Shown piece after piece: positions 22,761 through 36,330 of a stretch of 64,000 bases of DNA. Both the position numbers and the translations under genes were made by a program. The stretch comes from Ephydatia muelleri (Eukaryota > Porifera > Demospongiae > Spongillida > Spongillidae). Position 1 is the stretch's first letter. Each line of letters begins with the position of its first letter. The DNA lies in the NCBI GenBank assembly GCA_013339895.1, contig JABACO010000024.1:4893298-4957297 (forward strand), in the 5' to 3' direction. The notes beneath the pieces are model-generated. The model searched no databases. It saw only the letters and a list, made by a program, of their open reading frames with translations, and was not told the origin of the DNA.

Positions 22761-23958
22761 CAGGGGCGGATACAGGATTTTGTGTTAGGGGGGGCATATA
22801 GGGATGGGAATGGGGGCGTGCTCCTCCAAACTTGCCAGGGTGTCTGGGAAAGCGCAGTAAGCACCATCATCCCCGCCCCAAAACCCTAGCCACTGGGTTT
22901 TTGTTTTTGCACTTTTGGAAATTATAAAACGTGCATGTATTCACAGATATACAAATGATTAAAGATACCTATAACAGTCACACTACACAAATAGGGTCAA
23001 TTAGAAGCATCCTCCGAGGGTATTTTCGACTATAGCTGTCAATGATAGCATCAATATTAAGTTCAATATCTTTGTGCACATACAATAACATTAACGCATT
23101 AAATCTGTCTTCTTCCATAGTGCTGCGCGATGGACTTTTAAAATAAATATCAAAGAGAAATTAGCTCTTTCCACTCCAATTGATGTTACACAGGTCAATA
23201 GCAGTAGCTTAACCGATTAACGCCGGAATATTTTTTGTTTAACTAAAGTAGAATTGTCCAAAATCAGGCAGCAGAGGAATGTTAGGTAGCAGGAAAGGGG
23301 GTTTCAACTATATTAAATGAAGCCGGGAACTTGAATAACTTCTAATTGATGTAATGTTTCAAAGGGTCTGGAAGAATTCTTTGGTAACATGGTAGGGGTG
23401 CATTTCTGTCTGCTATGTTGTGACAAGAGAGTTCGGTTTAATAGGGGAATTAGTTTTCCAAAGCGCAATCTCTTGATAAAATGCTTATGGAAAAAGCAGA
23501 TCATCACTATAAAACTTTCTGGCAATGCTGCCAAATCAGGGTCTGTAAGGCATACAAGAGTGGACTCTGCTTTCTTTGCTACAAAATGAATTTTGTAAAG
23601 TGTCGCTCGTATGATTAATGATTCATTGGCACATACACTTTTTGCTCGCCGCAAACACTTCAGCAATAGTCTTAGCCATGGGATCCGGATGACGGCGCGG
23701 ACTCCGCAGATCTACTACTTTCCTGACGGCAATTGAAATTCGCAATGTACGAACTGGACGCTCAAAAGCACAATAGAAAAAGGGCCGCGTATCAGGGGTG
23801 ATACATAACAGGTCTGCACGAGCTACAACAGTGCGTCGCTGATGACATGTAATTAAATTCATTACAATGGAAAGGAGGCGTATCCTTATTAGTTAGGGGG
23901 GGGCATAGGCCGGGTTTGCCCCCCCCCCCCCCCCCCCCCCCCCCTGTATCCGCCACTG
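22761..23958. mobile_element. Non-autonomous hAT5-like element, 1,198 bp
   Basis: The left end is CAGGGGCGGATACAGG and the right end is the reverse complement of CAGTGGCGGATACAGG. The pentamer GAACT lies directly outside both ends, which fits the 5-bp target duplication known for hAT5. G and C runs lie just inside the ends (22790, 23922-23944). No transposase is present. A 117-residue minus frame at 23313-23666 has no recognisable domain. Confidence 0.75.
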
Positions 23959-24770
23959 GAACTGTCTGTACAATGGTAACACCACATTCCCAAGTTGCAA
24001 GTCAAGATATCACCAGAAGTTGCTGTCTGGTTTAGTGGATGGAAATGTGCTGTGCTTGTCCAATGGCTTCTGAAAAAAGGTCCACATAGCAAGGTAGCCC
24101 TGGCCAGACCTATAGCCTCTGATGCTCTGGAGGAAGTCAAGAGTATATGCTCAGCTATTGAGATTCCCAATGATGCCTGGTGCCATGCACAGCTAAGTTA
24201 GTGGTCTATGCCTTGCCTCCTCTCCCATCTGCTGGTTTCATTGCCACCCGTTGTCCTCAAGCGTTGGGAGTGCTGACAGCATCTCTGTCAATTCTACCTT
24301 GGCCTCTCCTACCTCACAGAAGATCTTGATCAATGACCAAGTTTTCCTCTCCTATTGCTTGTAGCTATCAGTGGTCCTTTGGGCTTGCATCTGGAGTACC
24401 AGGCAGCTGAGAACAATATGTCTGCTATTATTTTTTTTCCTGTGCATGTATTGACAGGGTATGGAATTGAAATATTGAGCTCGTGCATGCATGCAGTGTA
24501 TTATTACATGCACAAAACCTTTGTTACATAATATAGCATGGATCGGAAGAAGTGTGCATGCCAATCATTTTAGTACTAAGCTTCTTCTAAAGACTACTGT
24601 GCAGGCCGCTATGATAGCTCAATGACTCCTGGATTAGATTTAATTCTATGCTTTCTACAAGGGGTAAACAAGCACATAATACATGCATAATTACTTTTGT
24701 ACCAAGGAATGTGTAGAATTCAAATCGGCATCACTGATGCGGCTTGACCTCGGAAGAGGCAATTTCTCTT
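23959..24770. other. No supportable gene
   Basis: A short plus frame at 23995-24201 looks protein-like but matches no family I recognise. The rest is AT-rich intergenic sequence leading to the hydrolase promoter. Confidence 0.4.
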
Positions 24771-24773
24771 TTC

Positions 24774-24781
24774 TATATAAA
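24774..24781 (+). promoter_or_regulatory. TATA box of the hydrolase gene
   Basis: TCTATATAAATACA lies about 75 bases before the hydrolase ATG. The spacing would give a leader of about 45-50 bases, so the acquired gene appears to have a eukaryotic core promoter. Confidence 0.5.
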
Positions 24782-24852
24782 TACAAATTCTATTGCTTGT
24801 AGTCAGTTGGATTCTGCATATATATTCAGTCGGGATTTCATCCGGTCATAAG

Positions 24853-25599
24853 ATGAGTGAGACTGCAGCTACGGGAGACATTTATGTCTTGGTCCACGGT
24901 GCTTGGCACACAGGGGAACTGTTAGAGTCTGCTGCGGCCATCATCCGCAAGATGGGGCACGAAGTCCATTGTCCGACTTTGGCTGGCAATCGACCTGGTG
25001 ACGACCGAAGCGCCATCGGATTGCAACAAGCAGTTGATTCTCTGGTCGATTACCTGCACGAGCATCAGTTGAAAGAAGTGCGCCTAGTCGCTCATAGCTA
25101 CGGGGGTATGGTGATTTCGCAGGTGGCCGATATGGTGCCCGAACGGATTCGGCGTTTGGTCTACGTGAACGCCTTTGTACCAGAGCCTGGCCAGTGTTTG
25201 AACGACATGTTACCACCTAGCTACGTGCAAATGTTCGAAGCGATGGCACTCGCCAACAACGGCGCGGTAATCTTTCCTTTCCCTGTTTGGCGCGAGAGCT
25301 TCATGAACGACGCTGACTTTCAGTTGGCTACTTCGGCCTACGGCAAGCTCAACCCTCAACCATACAAAACATTCACCGACAAAGTAACGCTGAAGCAGCC
25401 CCTGGCAGCGCTGACTGTCGGCAAGTCTTACGTAAATTGCCAGCAGGATATTGCCTTGCCTCACAGCCAGCCATGGCACCCGCGCCTGTCAGAACGGTTG
25501 GGTTTATTCCGCTTGGTGGAGTGTCCAGGCGGACATGAGACTTGGTTTACGGATCCCGAAGCCATTGCCCGCGCCGTGGTCGCCGCAGGACGGGATTGA
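24853..25599 (+). CDS. Alpha/beta-fold hydrolase, intronless, probably acquired from bacteria
   Basis: 248 residues in one exon. It resembles bacterial and plant-type esterases of the AB hydrolase 6 group. Residues 9-17 (IYVLVHGAW) form the oxyanion-loop strand HGAW. The nucleophile elbow is VAHSYGGMV with Ser as nucleophile, followed by PERIRRLVYVNAFVPEPGQ, a text typical of the family. The catalytic His is in CPGGHETWF near the C terminus. The catalytic Asp is not assigned. The ATG at 24853 is preferred over an in-frame ATG at 24793, because conserved text starts soon after it and the TATA box would leave too short a leader for the upstream start. The gene is markedly GC-richer than its flanks, and neighbouring genes have introns. 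It has a TATA box before it and AATAAA after it, so it is in the animal genome rather than a bacterial contaminant. The substrate is unknown. Confidence 0.88.
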   Translation: MSETAATGDIYVLVHGAWHTGELLESAAAIIRKMGHEVHCPTLAGNRPGDDRSAIGLQQAVDSLVDYLHEHQLKEVRLVAHSYGGMVISQVADMVPERIRRLVYVNAFVPEPGQCLNDMLPPSYVQMFEAMALANNGAVIFPFPVWRESFMNDADFQLATSAYGKLNPQPYKTFTDKVTLKQPLAALTVGKSYVNCQQDIALPHSQPWHPRLSERLGLFRLVECPGGHETWFTDPEAIARAVVAAGRD

Positions 25600-25778
25600 T
25601 GCTATATACATGTAGCTGCGTGCACACTGACGTTTATATCATCCACATGCGAGCCAATGACAGTGCATTGTGTATTGATAATTAAATTGTATATTCACCC
25701 TTAGTTGCCGAAGGAAGCATATACTGTACAGGTTTGGGGAGTGTGTAAAGAACGAGTTGAACTATAAAAAGCCTGGCA

Positions 25779-25784
25779 ATAAAT
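25779..25784 (+). promoter_or_regulatory. Polyadenylation signal AATAAA
   Basis: AATAAA about 180 bases downstream of the hydrolase stop codon. Confidence 0.5.
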
Positions 25785-25799
25785 GGCTTCATTTAATTA

Positions 25800-26480
25800 A
25801 CGCTTTAATTGCCTGTGGTAGACCCCAACTCATGCATAATTTGTAACTAGAACTTGACCACATGCATGACTGTGTACCCGCGGCTGCAAGTGTATAAACC
25901 CATCAGTGGTTAATTAATTGTCTTGTTTGATACAATTTAACGTTAGAAATGAGACAATTGAGCGGCTAAATTTGTAGAGACATGCGCGCACGCGAAGCTT
26001 CTCCATCATCTACACACTACCAGGGTTGCCCAATGTCAGGCCATGCACCTGATACAGAGATGATGTATGAAGCTCCGGCAAGAAGCCTGAAAGGTCGACC
26101 TGCCAGGCTGGATAATTAAATTCAAAATTCACAATTTCAAGTAACTCATTGCAAATTTGAAAAATCCGATACAACAATAATATACAGTGCATGAAGCCCA
26201 ATAAATTCAAAGGAGAATGCACTCTAAATGAAGCCCACTTCATTGACACCATGACACATGTACAAAGGCAAGTCTTTTCAGACTAAAAAAACATTTAACC
26301 AACAAAAACAGACATATACAGGTTCATAGTTCTTCCTTCTATCCAAGAGGTGTTGCCGAGAGCATTGTTCGCTGTGTGTCGCACAGAAATACCTCCTTCC
26401 AGTCAATAAAGAACAAACCAAACTTCAATGAACAGATTGTAATTTCAATCGTAATATGATAGATAAAACACCAATCCCAT
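25800..26480. other. No gene recognised
   Basis: AT-rich intergenic sequence. The minus frame at 26010-26252 shows no conserved domain. Confidence 0.5.
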
Positions 26481-26885
26481 TAAGAATCACTTTGGATTAA
26501 AATGCAATCCACGCCGCTGTCATAGGGTACACGGTCCGGCCCAATTCTCGGTCCGGCGGACCGTATATTCCCGAAGGGAATACGGTCCCCCGGACCCAAC
26601 TCCCTAGGGAATACGGTCCGTCTAAAATATTGTACATCCAGGGAATACAGTTCGGGGGAGGAGGCGGACTCAATTCCCTGATAGAATGGAGATTTGATTT
26701 TGACGACCCAGTTTATAGCGTGTATAATTAAAAAGAGAAATTGATTCTCACCGAAATCGACATGCACAGGAGAGAAGTTCTAATTGATAATGAACGTGCA
26801 TATATTTAAAACCAGGGAATACGGTCCTGGGGTCCGGTTAATTGGTTTTGTACAACCAGGGAACTCGGTCCGGGGGACCCATATG
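26480..26885. repeat. GGGAATACGGTCC repeat element, copy 1
   Basis: The core reads CGGTCCGGCGGACCGTAT and is followed by five spaced copies of GGGAATACGGTCC or close variants up to 26885. The 26500-26600 part is the near-perfect reverse complement of 36235-36320. It is an unidentified GC-rich, self-complementary repeat in AT-rich surroundings. Confidence 0.75.
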
Positions 26886-27370
26886 GAGAAATGGCCAGGC
26901 GGTCATCTTGCTTTTTTTTTTCAAATTGAATTTCAAACACGTTTTTAATTTACGATAAATCGGACTGATTGTGGATCTCTGCTTTATAAGATTATACCAT
27001 GAACCATTCGTAAACTAAAATCAAGACAAAAATATAATTTCTACCGCGCATAATTTATTCATAAACGAAGTAGTCATTGCGTAATACCTTACGTCATCTT
27101 AGAATAAAGTTACAAAATTATGTCGGGTTGACGGTTATAAACTTTATAGCTATGACGTAACTATCAAGACAATTTGAATTACAATTATAATTGTACCGAT
27201 GCACAAATTAAAATTAACTTATCTGCTGTGCGTCACTTGCACTGGAGAAGTGGAGCGCATCAATTAGGCACAATGATGCATGCAGGGATCGAACTACGTA
27301 TGCCCTTCATGCTTTCATCTTCTGAGACGCAGGTGTTTTGGTGAGTATACTATGTGAATTTAGTAGCATA

Positions 27371-27393
27371 CCCCCCCCCCCCCCCCCCCCCCC
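27371..27393 (+). repeat. Poly-C run
   Basis: Uninterrupted C run, followed about 60 bases later by CCAGTGGCGTAGTCAG, which resembles a hAT-type end. Confidence 0.9.
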
Positions 27394-27489
27394 AATTCAA
27401 GTGGGCTACATGTACATGTCCATAGCTGTGTCCAGTGGCGTAGTCAGTTACATCGTATGCGTGAATATCACAACAGGAGAAGCAGGCAT

Positions 27490-27580
27490 GTTGGGCATGT
27501 GTGTGTGTGCATGTGTGTGTGTGCGTGTGTGTGTATGTGTGTGTGCGATTGTGTGTGCGTGTGTATGTGTGTGTCACTGA
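27490..27580 (+). repeat. (TG)n compound microsatellite
   Basis: TG-rich run with GC and AT interruptions, upstream of the fibronectin-III exon. Confidence 0.9.
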
Positions 27581-27676
27581 CTATATACATGCATAGATAA
27601 TCTATGATACATGTACATGTATGTGTGATGTGATTGTCGTTATGTGATGTCATCCTCTTCCCCCTCCTTCCCCCAG

Positions 27677-27871
27677 CACCGGATGGATTTGATGCTGTGT
27701 CGGTGCAGAATGTGGGCTCCACCTACATCATTGTGTCTTGGGACTTGCCAACTCACAGTAATGGCATCCTCATCAACTTCAGTTTGTATTGCAATGGTGC
27801 TCTGGCGGGTGTCCTGCCCCTTACTGTGATCAGCTACGACACCACCGGCCTCCTCCTCTTCACTTTGTACA
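27677..27871 (+). CDS. Single fibronectin type III exon, usherin-like
   Basis: The exon follows a clear acceptor (CCCTCCTTCCCCCAG). Read in phase 2 it gives PDGFDAVSVQNVGSTYIIVS, then WDLPTHSNGILINFSLYCNG, then GVLPLTVISYDTTGLLLF. The W in the B strand, the PxxxNG loop and the LYxNG strand are typical of FN3 repeats, especially those of usherin. A donor may be the GT at about 27871, before TACATGTACATG. A possible next exon starts at 27975 (PPVTPTGTALQL). No other FN3 repeat can be joined with confidence, so this is either a fragment of a larger receptor gene or a stray exon. Confidence 0.5.
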
Positions 27872-28099
27872 TGTACATGTATGTCTTCTCTGCTACTGTG
27901 TGCAACATGCGCAAATAACAGTGTGCATGGTACATGTATATGATCTGTGCTCAGTACATTATCTGTTGGACAGGTCCTCCAGTCACGCCCACAGGCACTG
28001 CACTCCAGTTGGAACGTGGTGTTGCGTCATCAGTGCTGCAGCCAGCCTGCCCAGGTACATTGTGTACACTTAGTTTGTGTTCCATCTTTCTTTGCTCTT

Positions 28100-28620
28100 A
28101 TCCCTCTCTCCTCCTTCCTTTCTTTCTCTCCTGTCTCACCTACTCCCTCACTTCCTCCCTCACTTCCTCCCTCACTTCCTCCCTCACTTCCTTCCCTCAC
28201 TTCCTCCCTCACTTCCTCCTCCCTTCCTCCTCCCTCCCTCCCCCTCCATCCCTCCCTCACTCCTCTCTCCTGTCCTCCTGTAGTCATATACATGTACATC
28301 ATCAGGGACATCTCTGGCAATATTACACATACCATTTATCCTCCCTCCCTCCCTCCCTCCCTCCCTCCCTCCCTCCCTCCCTCCCTCCCTCCCTCCTCCC
28401 TCCCTCCCTCCCTCCCTCCCTCCCTCCCTCCCTCCCTCCCTCCCTCCCCTCCCCCCCCCTCCCTCCCTCCCTCCCTCCCTCCCTCCCTCCCTCCCTCCTG
28501 TCCTCCTGTCCTCCTGCAGTCATGTACATGTACACCAGCAGGGACATCTCTGGCAAAATTACACGTACCATTTATCCTCCCTCCCTCCCTCTTACCTCCC
28601 TTCACCTTCACCTCCTCACT
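28100..28620 (+). repeat. (CCCT)n tract containing a ~230-bp tandem duplication
   Basis: Long (CCTC)n pyrimidine tract. Two copies of a unit containing AGGGACATCTCTGGCAA lie at 28265-28335 and 28500-28580. Each begins at a possible acceptor (CTCCTGTAG and CTCCTGCAG) and could be a duplicated small exon. Confidence 0.8.
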
Positions 28621-29599
28621 TTCCCTTGCTCCTCCAGTACATTGTCATTCCAACCTTCTCAGCATGAGAAGGACAGCCCTCCTGGGGGACCCCCTGATCC
28701 TGAGTCGGACACAATGACATTGTCATCAGCGGATTTATTAATAAGATCATTAACCCTGACAAGTCCTTTGGCTCCTCGGTGAGTACTCCACTCAATATGC
28801 ATGTGCATCCTTCTACAACTCTCCTCTCTGCTAGTGGAGCATACTGCCCCCAAACATTCATGACTCCAACAAGTCAGTACAGATACAGGTGTGTAGTGTG
28901 TATTAGCGTTGATATAGTGTACTGTTGGCCTTCTATATCCCTAGGTACTGTTGTTTATGTTGGCCTTGGGGCCTGACTGCTAACCACAAAACCCACAAGG
29001 CAGTCCAAGGTGTACACAACCATTGTCCTGGCTAAAATGAATACAATCAAAGCATCTTGTGAGCTGCTTTCACTTGATTGGCAGATAGTGTGGCAGATAC
29101 ATGTACATGAAGATTGGACTACTTGTGAGGGAGGGTGTGTGTGTGTGTGTGTGTGTAAGTGGTAATGCCTGTGGTTATTTTATCTCACATCCATGGGAGG
29201 AGCTACACCTCTATGTAATGGGCTTTATCTGTGTACATGTACTGTAGGCACAAGCGCTTCCATACACTCTTTGACTTGTTGAAATATGGGTTGATGTCGA
29301 AGTACAATGTAATGTGCTCTTCCCTAGACCCTATGGAGGAGCTTACAGCCAGTCCCCCATACCCCAGCTGGAGCAGGACATGGGCATGGGTCATTTGCCC
29401 CCCCCCCCCCCCTCCCTCCCACAAACTGGAAATCCTGGATCCATCACTGAAATTGAATGTACTCTCTTGTCAGGATCAGCTGAACAGGATGCCCTTACAA
29501 TGAAAGAGTCACCCCTCAAAACCTTGATACTGTTCTTCATAAGGCCACACCCATCATGGGGGTGGTTGCATAATGACTAACAGTTTTTGCTGCCTCTAT

Positions 29600-29600
<1 letters not shown>
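28621..29600 (+). other. Possible receptor tail exons, unproven
   Basis: A frame at about 28636-28781 runs to a good donor (CTCCTCGGTGAGT) and reads GGPPDPESDTMTLSSADLLI. Another at about 29320 begins RPYGGAYSQSPIPQLEQDMG after an AG. These could be exons of the gene carrying the FN3 exon. I cannot connect them in phase, and no family is recognised. Confidence 0.25.
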
Positions 29601-31960
<2,360 letters not shown>

Positions 31961-32548
31961 CCATATGCGTACAGAGGAAATCGTGGTACTTGATCCTAAA
32001 ATTTTTCTTGATGTGAATTTGGTTCACTTGAATGTTTTTTGATTGATATACAAATCTGACAACACACGTTTGTTACATAATTGTTTGTCAATTAGCATTC
32101 ATAAACACTACACATCACGTGACTTTTTGGTTTCACTACGATCTTGGATAGTAAAAAATTTACCATTTATAGTTTTAGGTGAACTTCTCTCTCATTTGGT
32201 TATGAATTGTTACGAATCGTGGTATATATAAAGAGTGGCCGTTTCCCCATCGTTTGCTCGAGTTGGATTTTTAGTCTGGTAAAAGGAAACGGTGTTTTCG
32301 CCATATTTTGTACTGTTTTGTGTTTGGCAAGCCATTTCGCTTTGCGCGATTTCTATGTCCCAGAAATTTACAAGAGAATAGTACGATCAGTACTTTATCG
32401 TAGGAGATCTTTCTTGCTTGCCAATGTGCAGTGGATCGCTAACAAAATGCCTTCAAAGAAAACGTAGCCATTTTGCAATGAATGACATTAAAATTTTAAG
32501 TTACTCGATTATGGCTGAGGGCGTTGGTTGTGTTGTTGACAGCGGGAA

Positions 32549-32621
32549 TAGTCTCGTACCCAGACCCACATCGCTGATGTAATCCATCCGCAGCTGCGAT
32601 GTGGGTCTGGGTACGAGACTA
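32549..32621. mobile_element. TCTCGTACCCAGACC hairpin element, copy 2 (73 bp)
   Basis: Inserted in the left arm of the fold-back. The matching place in the right arm lacks it, so it is younger than the arms. The inner stem ACATCGC pairs with GCGATGT and the loop contains TGATGTAATCCATCCGCAGC. Confidence 0.9.
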
Positions 32622-32647
32622 CAGCGAGAACGGCTCATAGTCAAATC

Positions 32648-35213
32648 CAGTGGCGGAGCTGGGGGGGGGGGGGGGGCTGGAAGGGGCTTGGCCCCCCCTG
32701 CGATTTCATCTTGTACAGTGACGTCAGCCTTGACGCCCCCCCCCCCCCCCCCCCCCCTTATATGTGTATGCACACGTACATGTATTTAGCAGCCTGTGTG
32801 CCTCCAGTCCTCTAATAGCTTTGTCGAACGCGTCACTCCTCTTGATTAATACTGTCTTCAGTAAGGGGTTAAAAATATTTACGTCACAATGACGCCAAAT
32901 TTGTTTGGACAAGCCATGGCTTCGTCCAAGGCTCCCTGCATGCAAGGTGCACGTACATTACTATCGTTAACTAATTAAGTTTGGATTTACTTGTACGGCG
33001 AAGATAAAAGAGCCAGAGGTAGCGGCATGAAACAAAGGTGATAATATTGGCGATATAGTTGTTGCTTCGGCCCCCGAAATAGAACCAATGCCTCTACCTC
33101 TGTAGTCTGGGGACCAGATGACTGCCATTCATCTGTTCGCCAAACTACGGCCTCTGCTGCCACAAGCAGGGGAAGCACTGCTAAGACCGCTTCCAAAAGA
33201 GCTGTTGATACCAGTACCGATTCCCCCACCTCCAAGAAAAAGAAATTAGCAAGTGATTGCAGTAACAATCCTGTCAGCTGCTACAGGAGCAGTTGTGGTA
33301 GTGCTGCCTCCACAGTGGTTATTGGTACTACTACCAATGCCTCCAAAATACTGGCTAGTAGTAGAAGTAGCACTGTGTTAGCTAGCGGTACACCGAACAA
33401 CATAGAAGAAATTGAGGGAACCACCACCCCCATCATTAAAGGTATTGATCATGACAAGCTACAAGACAAGGCAGTGATTGTAGAGGAAGAAGTGGAGGAA
33501 CAACAGCAGCCAGAAACGGCAGAAAACACAACCTTGAACCAGGCTTCAGTGGCTGCATGGGATCCTGCAATAAGGAACCAACGTACTCCACACAAGGATG
33601 ACAAGCATTGGCACAATGATTGCCGTCAGGGCCGCTTTTGCATTCTCCAAGATGCTTATCCCACTAAACAATATGGGGGTAGAGGTAGAAAGAGAGCTGT
33701 CCAGAAGAGTTGGCTTGAGGCCTATGGCGGTCCCAAGAAGCTGTTCTGCTATCCGTGTTGGATCTTCAATTCCAAGAGGGACAATGAGTGGATTAAGGGT
33801 GGGCACAGCAATTTTAAGAAGTGCACTGGTGCTGAGGGCAGTTTAGTGAAACATGCAAACTCACTTGACCACAAAGCTGCAGAGGTATGCCTGTGTAACA
33901 TCAAGCCCAGGAAAGAGATGGAGTTGCTGAGTGCACTGGCTGGGCCTGTACATGCTTCCAAGGTAGCACTGGAGAAGAAGTCTACAAGGGAGTACTTGAA
34001 GATAATGCTGCAAGCTGTTGCATTTTTAGCAGCTGGTGGCCTTGCCTTTAGAGGGCATGATGAATCTTCCTCTTCATCTAACAAAGGCAACTTCCTGAGA
34101 CTATTGGATCTGCTAGCCAGTGTCAGCCCTGATTTTGCTAAGCAAAGGGAAAGGTGTCCTGACAATGCCGAGTATACATCTCCTGACAGCCAAAAGCAGT
34201 TGGTGCAGTCTTTCAGGCATGCAGTGGACCAGAAGATTAGAGAAGAGCTTGGTGATGATTTGCCTGGTGCTGTGTATTCAATCTTGGCTGACGAGACAAG
34301 CTGTGTAGCTCACAAAGAGTTTCTCACACTGGTCATACGTTATGTGAGTGCCACCACAATCCAGCTAATAGCTTTGCAAAGTACTCCAAGGCCAGCATTG
34401 ATAAGCTAGGGAGGCACTACTGTGATGACTTTAATGACACTGAACGTGGAATGTTGTCAACTGAAGTGGAGCTGATGATTACTGAGATTACAATGGTGAA
34501 AAAAGCAACTGATTATCAGAGATGAAAATGAATGACATGTGCAAATGGCTGCATACCAAGTCAGGCAGCTACCCGCTTACTCAGCGTTTGTATGCTCTTG
34601 TAAGTCTGCTGCCTTACTCCTCAGCTGCATGCATGTGAGAGGAACTTCGCTGGGTTGAAATTTGTTAAGAACCGCCTCAGGTCTACCATTGGTGACGACT
34701 TTTTGGATGATCTATTGACCATGCTTGTAGAAAATGACCTGGTGGATGCTATTCTCAAAGCACATGACAGTGACACTTCATTCACTCAAGCCATGAACTA
34801 CTTTGCCACACAGTTAGGGAAGGGAAGGGAAAAGATGTGATCCACTGAGTAATTGCGTAGTAAATCATTAAACCAACTGCTTCATTTATTTATTATTTCA
34901 ATGTGTTATTCCCATCACAATTTTTCATGTTATCACAACTGATCACAATTCAAAGCCGGGAGAAATAAAACATGGTTCAATGATTCTGCATCAGTACTAG
35001 TACAGAAGTTGTATTATCCATGGATTCCATGCACGATGATAAAATTAATGTAACACGTTTAATATATTAAAACTAGGAAGAGCTTTTCGCTTCTGGCATC
35101 TGCAACAGAAACCAACACGTGTTAGCTGGTCCCGTCGGGACTCGGGAGGGAGATTCCCTCCCGTTAAGTTGGCCCCCCCCCCCCCCCATAATAAAATCCT
35201 GGCTCCGCCAGTG
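32648..35213. mobile_element. hAT transposon nested in the fold-back, 2,566 bp
   Basis: The left end is CAGTGGCGGAGCTGGG and the right end is the reverse complement of CACTGGCGGAGCCAGG. A perfect 8-bp duplication GTCAAATC flanks it (32640-32647 and 35214-35221). The other fold-back arm carries the unfilled site GATTTGAC near 35500, which confirms the insertion. Poly-G and poly-C runs lie inside both ends. Confidence 0.95.
33030..34840 (+). pseudogene. hAT transposase of the zf-TTF/ZMYM1-like type, internally deleted
   Basis: The frame is open from about 33030 without an ATG to 34409. A low-complexity Ser/Thr-rich start is followed by a TTF-type zinc finger (HWHNDCRQGRF, KKLFCYPCWIF, LVKHANSLDHKAAE). 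The transposase N-terminal part reads AVAFLAAGGLAFRGHDESSS and SILADETSCVAHKEFLTLVI. A donor GTGAGT at about 34345 ends this exon. Downstream frames give the C-terminal dimerization part (RNFAGLKFVKNRLRSTIG, 34655-34840). The RNase-H middle domain is mostly missing, so the copy is an internal-deletion derivative, and the spacer also has a stop codon. Confidence 0.75.
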
Positions 35214-36164
35214 GTCAAATCACTCAGCGCTTGCCGAGAAAGGCTACTCAAGCAGCAATATCTGCATGGAAACCTCTTTGTGCAAGGAAATCTCCAACGG
35301 CGAGCTGGGGAAAACGGTCCATACAGCGAGCCAGCAAGTTTATGCGAATGAGCATGACGATGAGAAGGACTGCAACTTCTATCGCGGAAAGTGCCACGAA
35401 AGAGTTAAAGTCTCTAGCCGAATTTTCTCGCGGGTCTCCTCTTGGAGATTTCCTTGCATATTGCTGCTTGACTAGCCTTTCTCGGCAAGCGACGAGTGAT
35501 TTGACTATAAAAAGAGCCGTTCTCGTTGTCAACAACACAACCAACGCCCTCAGCCATAATCGAATAACTTGAAGATAACTTAAATAGCGTAACTATTTTA
35601 ATGTCATTCATTGCAAAATGGCTACGTTTTTAAGCCAGATATCTTTGAAGGCATTTTGTTAGCGATACACTGCGCATTGGCAACAGCATGCAAGAAGGAT
35701 CTCCTACGATAAAGTACTGATCGTACTACTCTCTTGTAAATTTCTGGGACATAGAAATCGCGCAATACGAAATGGCTTGCCTAACACAAAACAGTATAAA
35801 ATATGGCGTCTGTATCGAAAACACCGTTTCCTTTTACCGGACTAAAAATCCAACTCGAGCAAACGATGGGGAAACGGCCACTCTTTATATATACCACGAT
35901 TCGTAACAATTCATAACCAAATGAGAGAGAAATTCACCTAAAACTATAAATGGTAATTTATTTACTATCCAAGATCGTAGTGAAACCAAAAAGTCACGTG
36001 ATGCGTAGTGTTTATGAATGCTAATTGATAAACAATTATGTAACAAACGTGCGTTGTCAGATTTTTATTTCAGTGTATATCAATCAAAAAACATTCAAAT
36101 GAACCAAATTCACATCAAGAAAAATTTTAGGATCAAGTACCACGATTTCCACTGTAGAGTTGTG

Positions 36165-36330
36165 TCCGGGGGGTGGGGGGGGGGGGGGGTGGGGGGGGGG
36201 TGGGGGGGGGGGGGGGGGGAGTGGGGGAGTGGGGGGATATTCCCCAGGGAATACGGTCCGCCGGACCGAAAATTGGGCCCGGACCGTATACCCTATGACA
36301 CCGCCATCTCAATCCTGAGAATCGGATTGG
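36165..36330. repeat. Poly-G tract plus GGGAATACGGTCC repeat, copy 2
   Basis: A ~60-base G-rich run (36167-36236) is followed by GGGAATACGGTCCGCCGGAC and ACCCTATGACACCGCC, the reverse complement of 26500-26600. It lies directly outside the fold-back right arm. Confidence 0.8.

Larger units (their letters stand above)
31970..36159. mobile_element. Large fold-back element with nested insertions
   Basis: The sequence from 31970 reappears inverted up to 36159. For example, GGAAATCGTGGTACTTGATC at the left matches GATCAAGTACCACGATTTCC at the right, and ATCACGTGACTTTTTGG and TGGCTGAGGGCGTTGGTTGT also pair. After removing the nested hAT (32648-35213) and the hairpin (32549-32621), arms of about 700 bases remain around a short centre near 35390. 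The arms are nearly identical with small indels. No transposase of its own is recognised and no target duplication is clear. Confidence 0.85.

Noticed and set aside
22510-24201. A protein interrupted by the hAT5-like element (frames at 22510-22797 and 23889-24201)
   Set aside because: The minus frames could be joined after removing the insert, but the text matches no family I know and no splice sites support it.
24793-24852. Upstream in-frame ATG of the hydrolase as true start
   Set aside because: It would add 20 residues unlike the family and leave almost no leader after the TATA box at 24774.
28030-28782. Long frames through the (CCCT)n tract
   Set aside because: Leu/Pro/Ser repeats come from the pyrimidine tract. 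Only small exon-like segments are possible.
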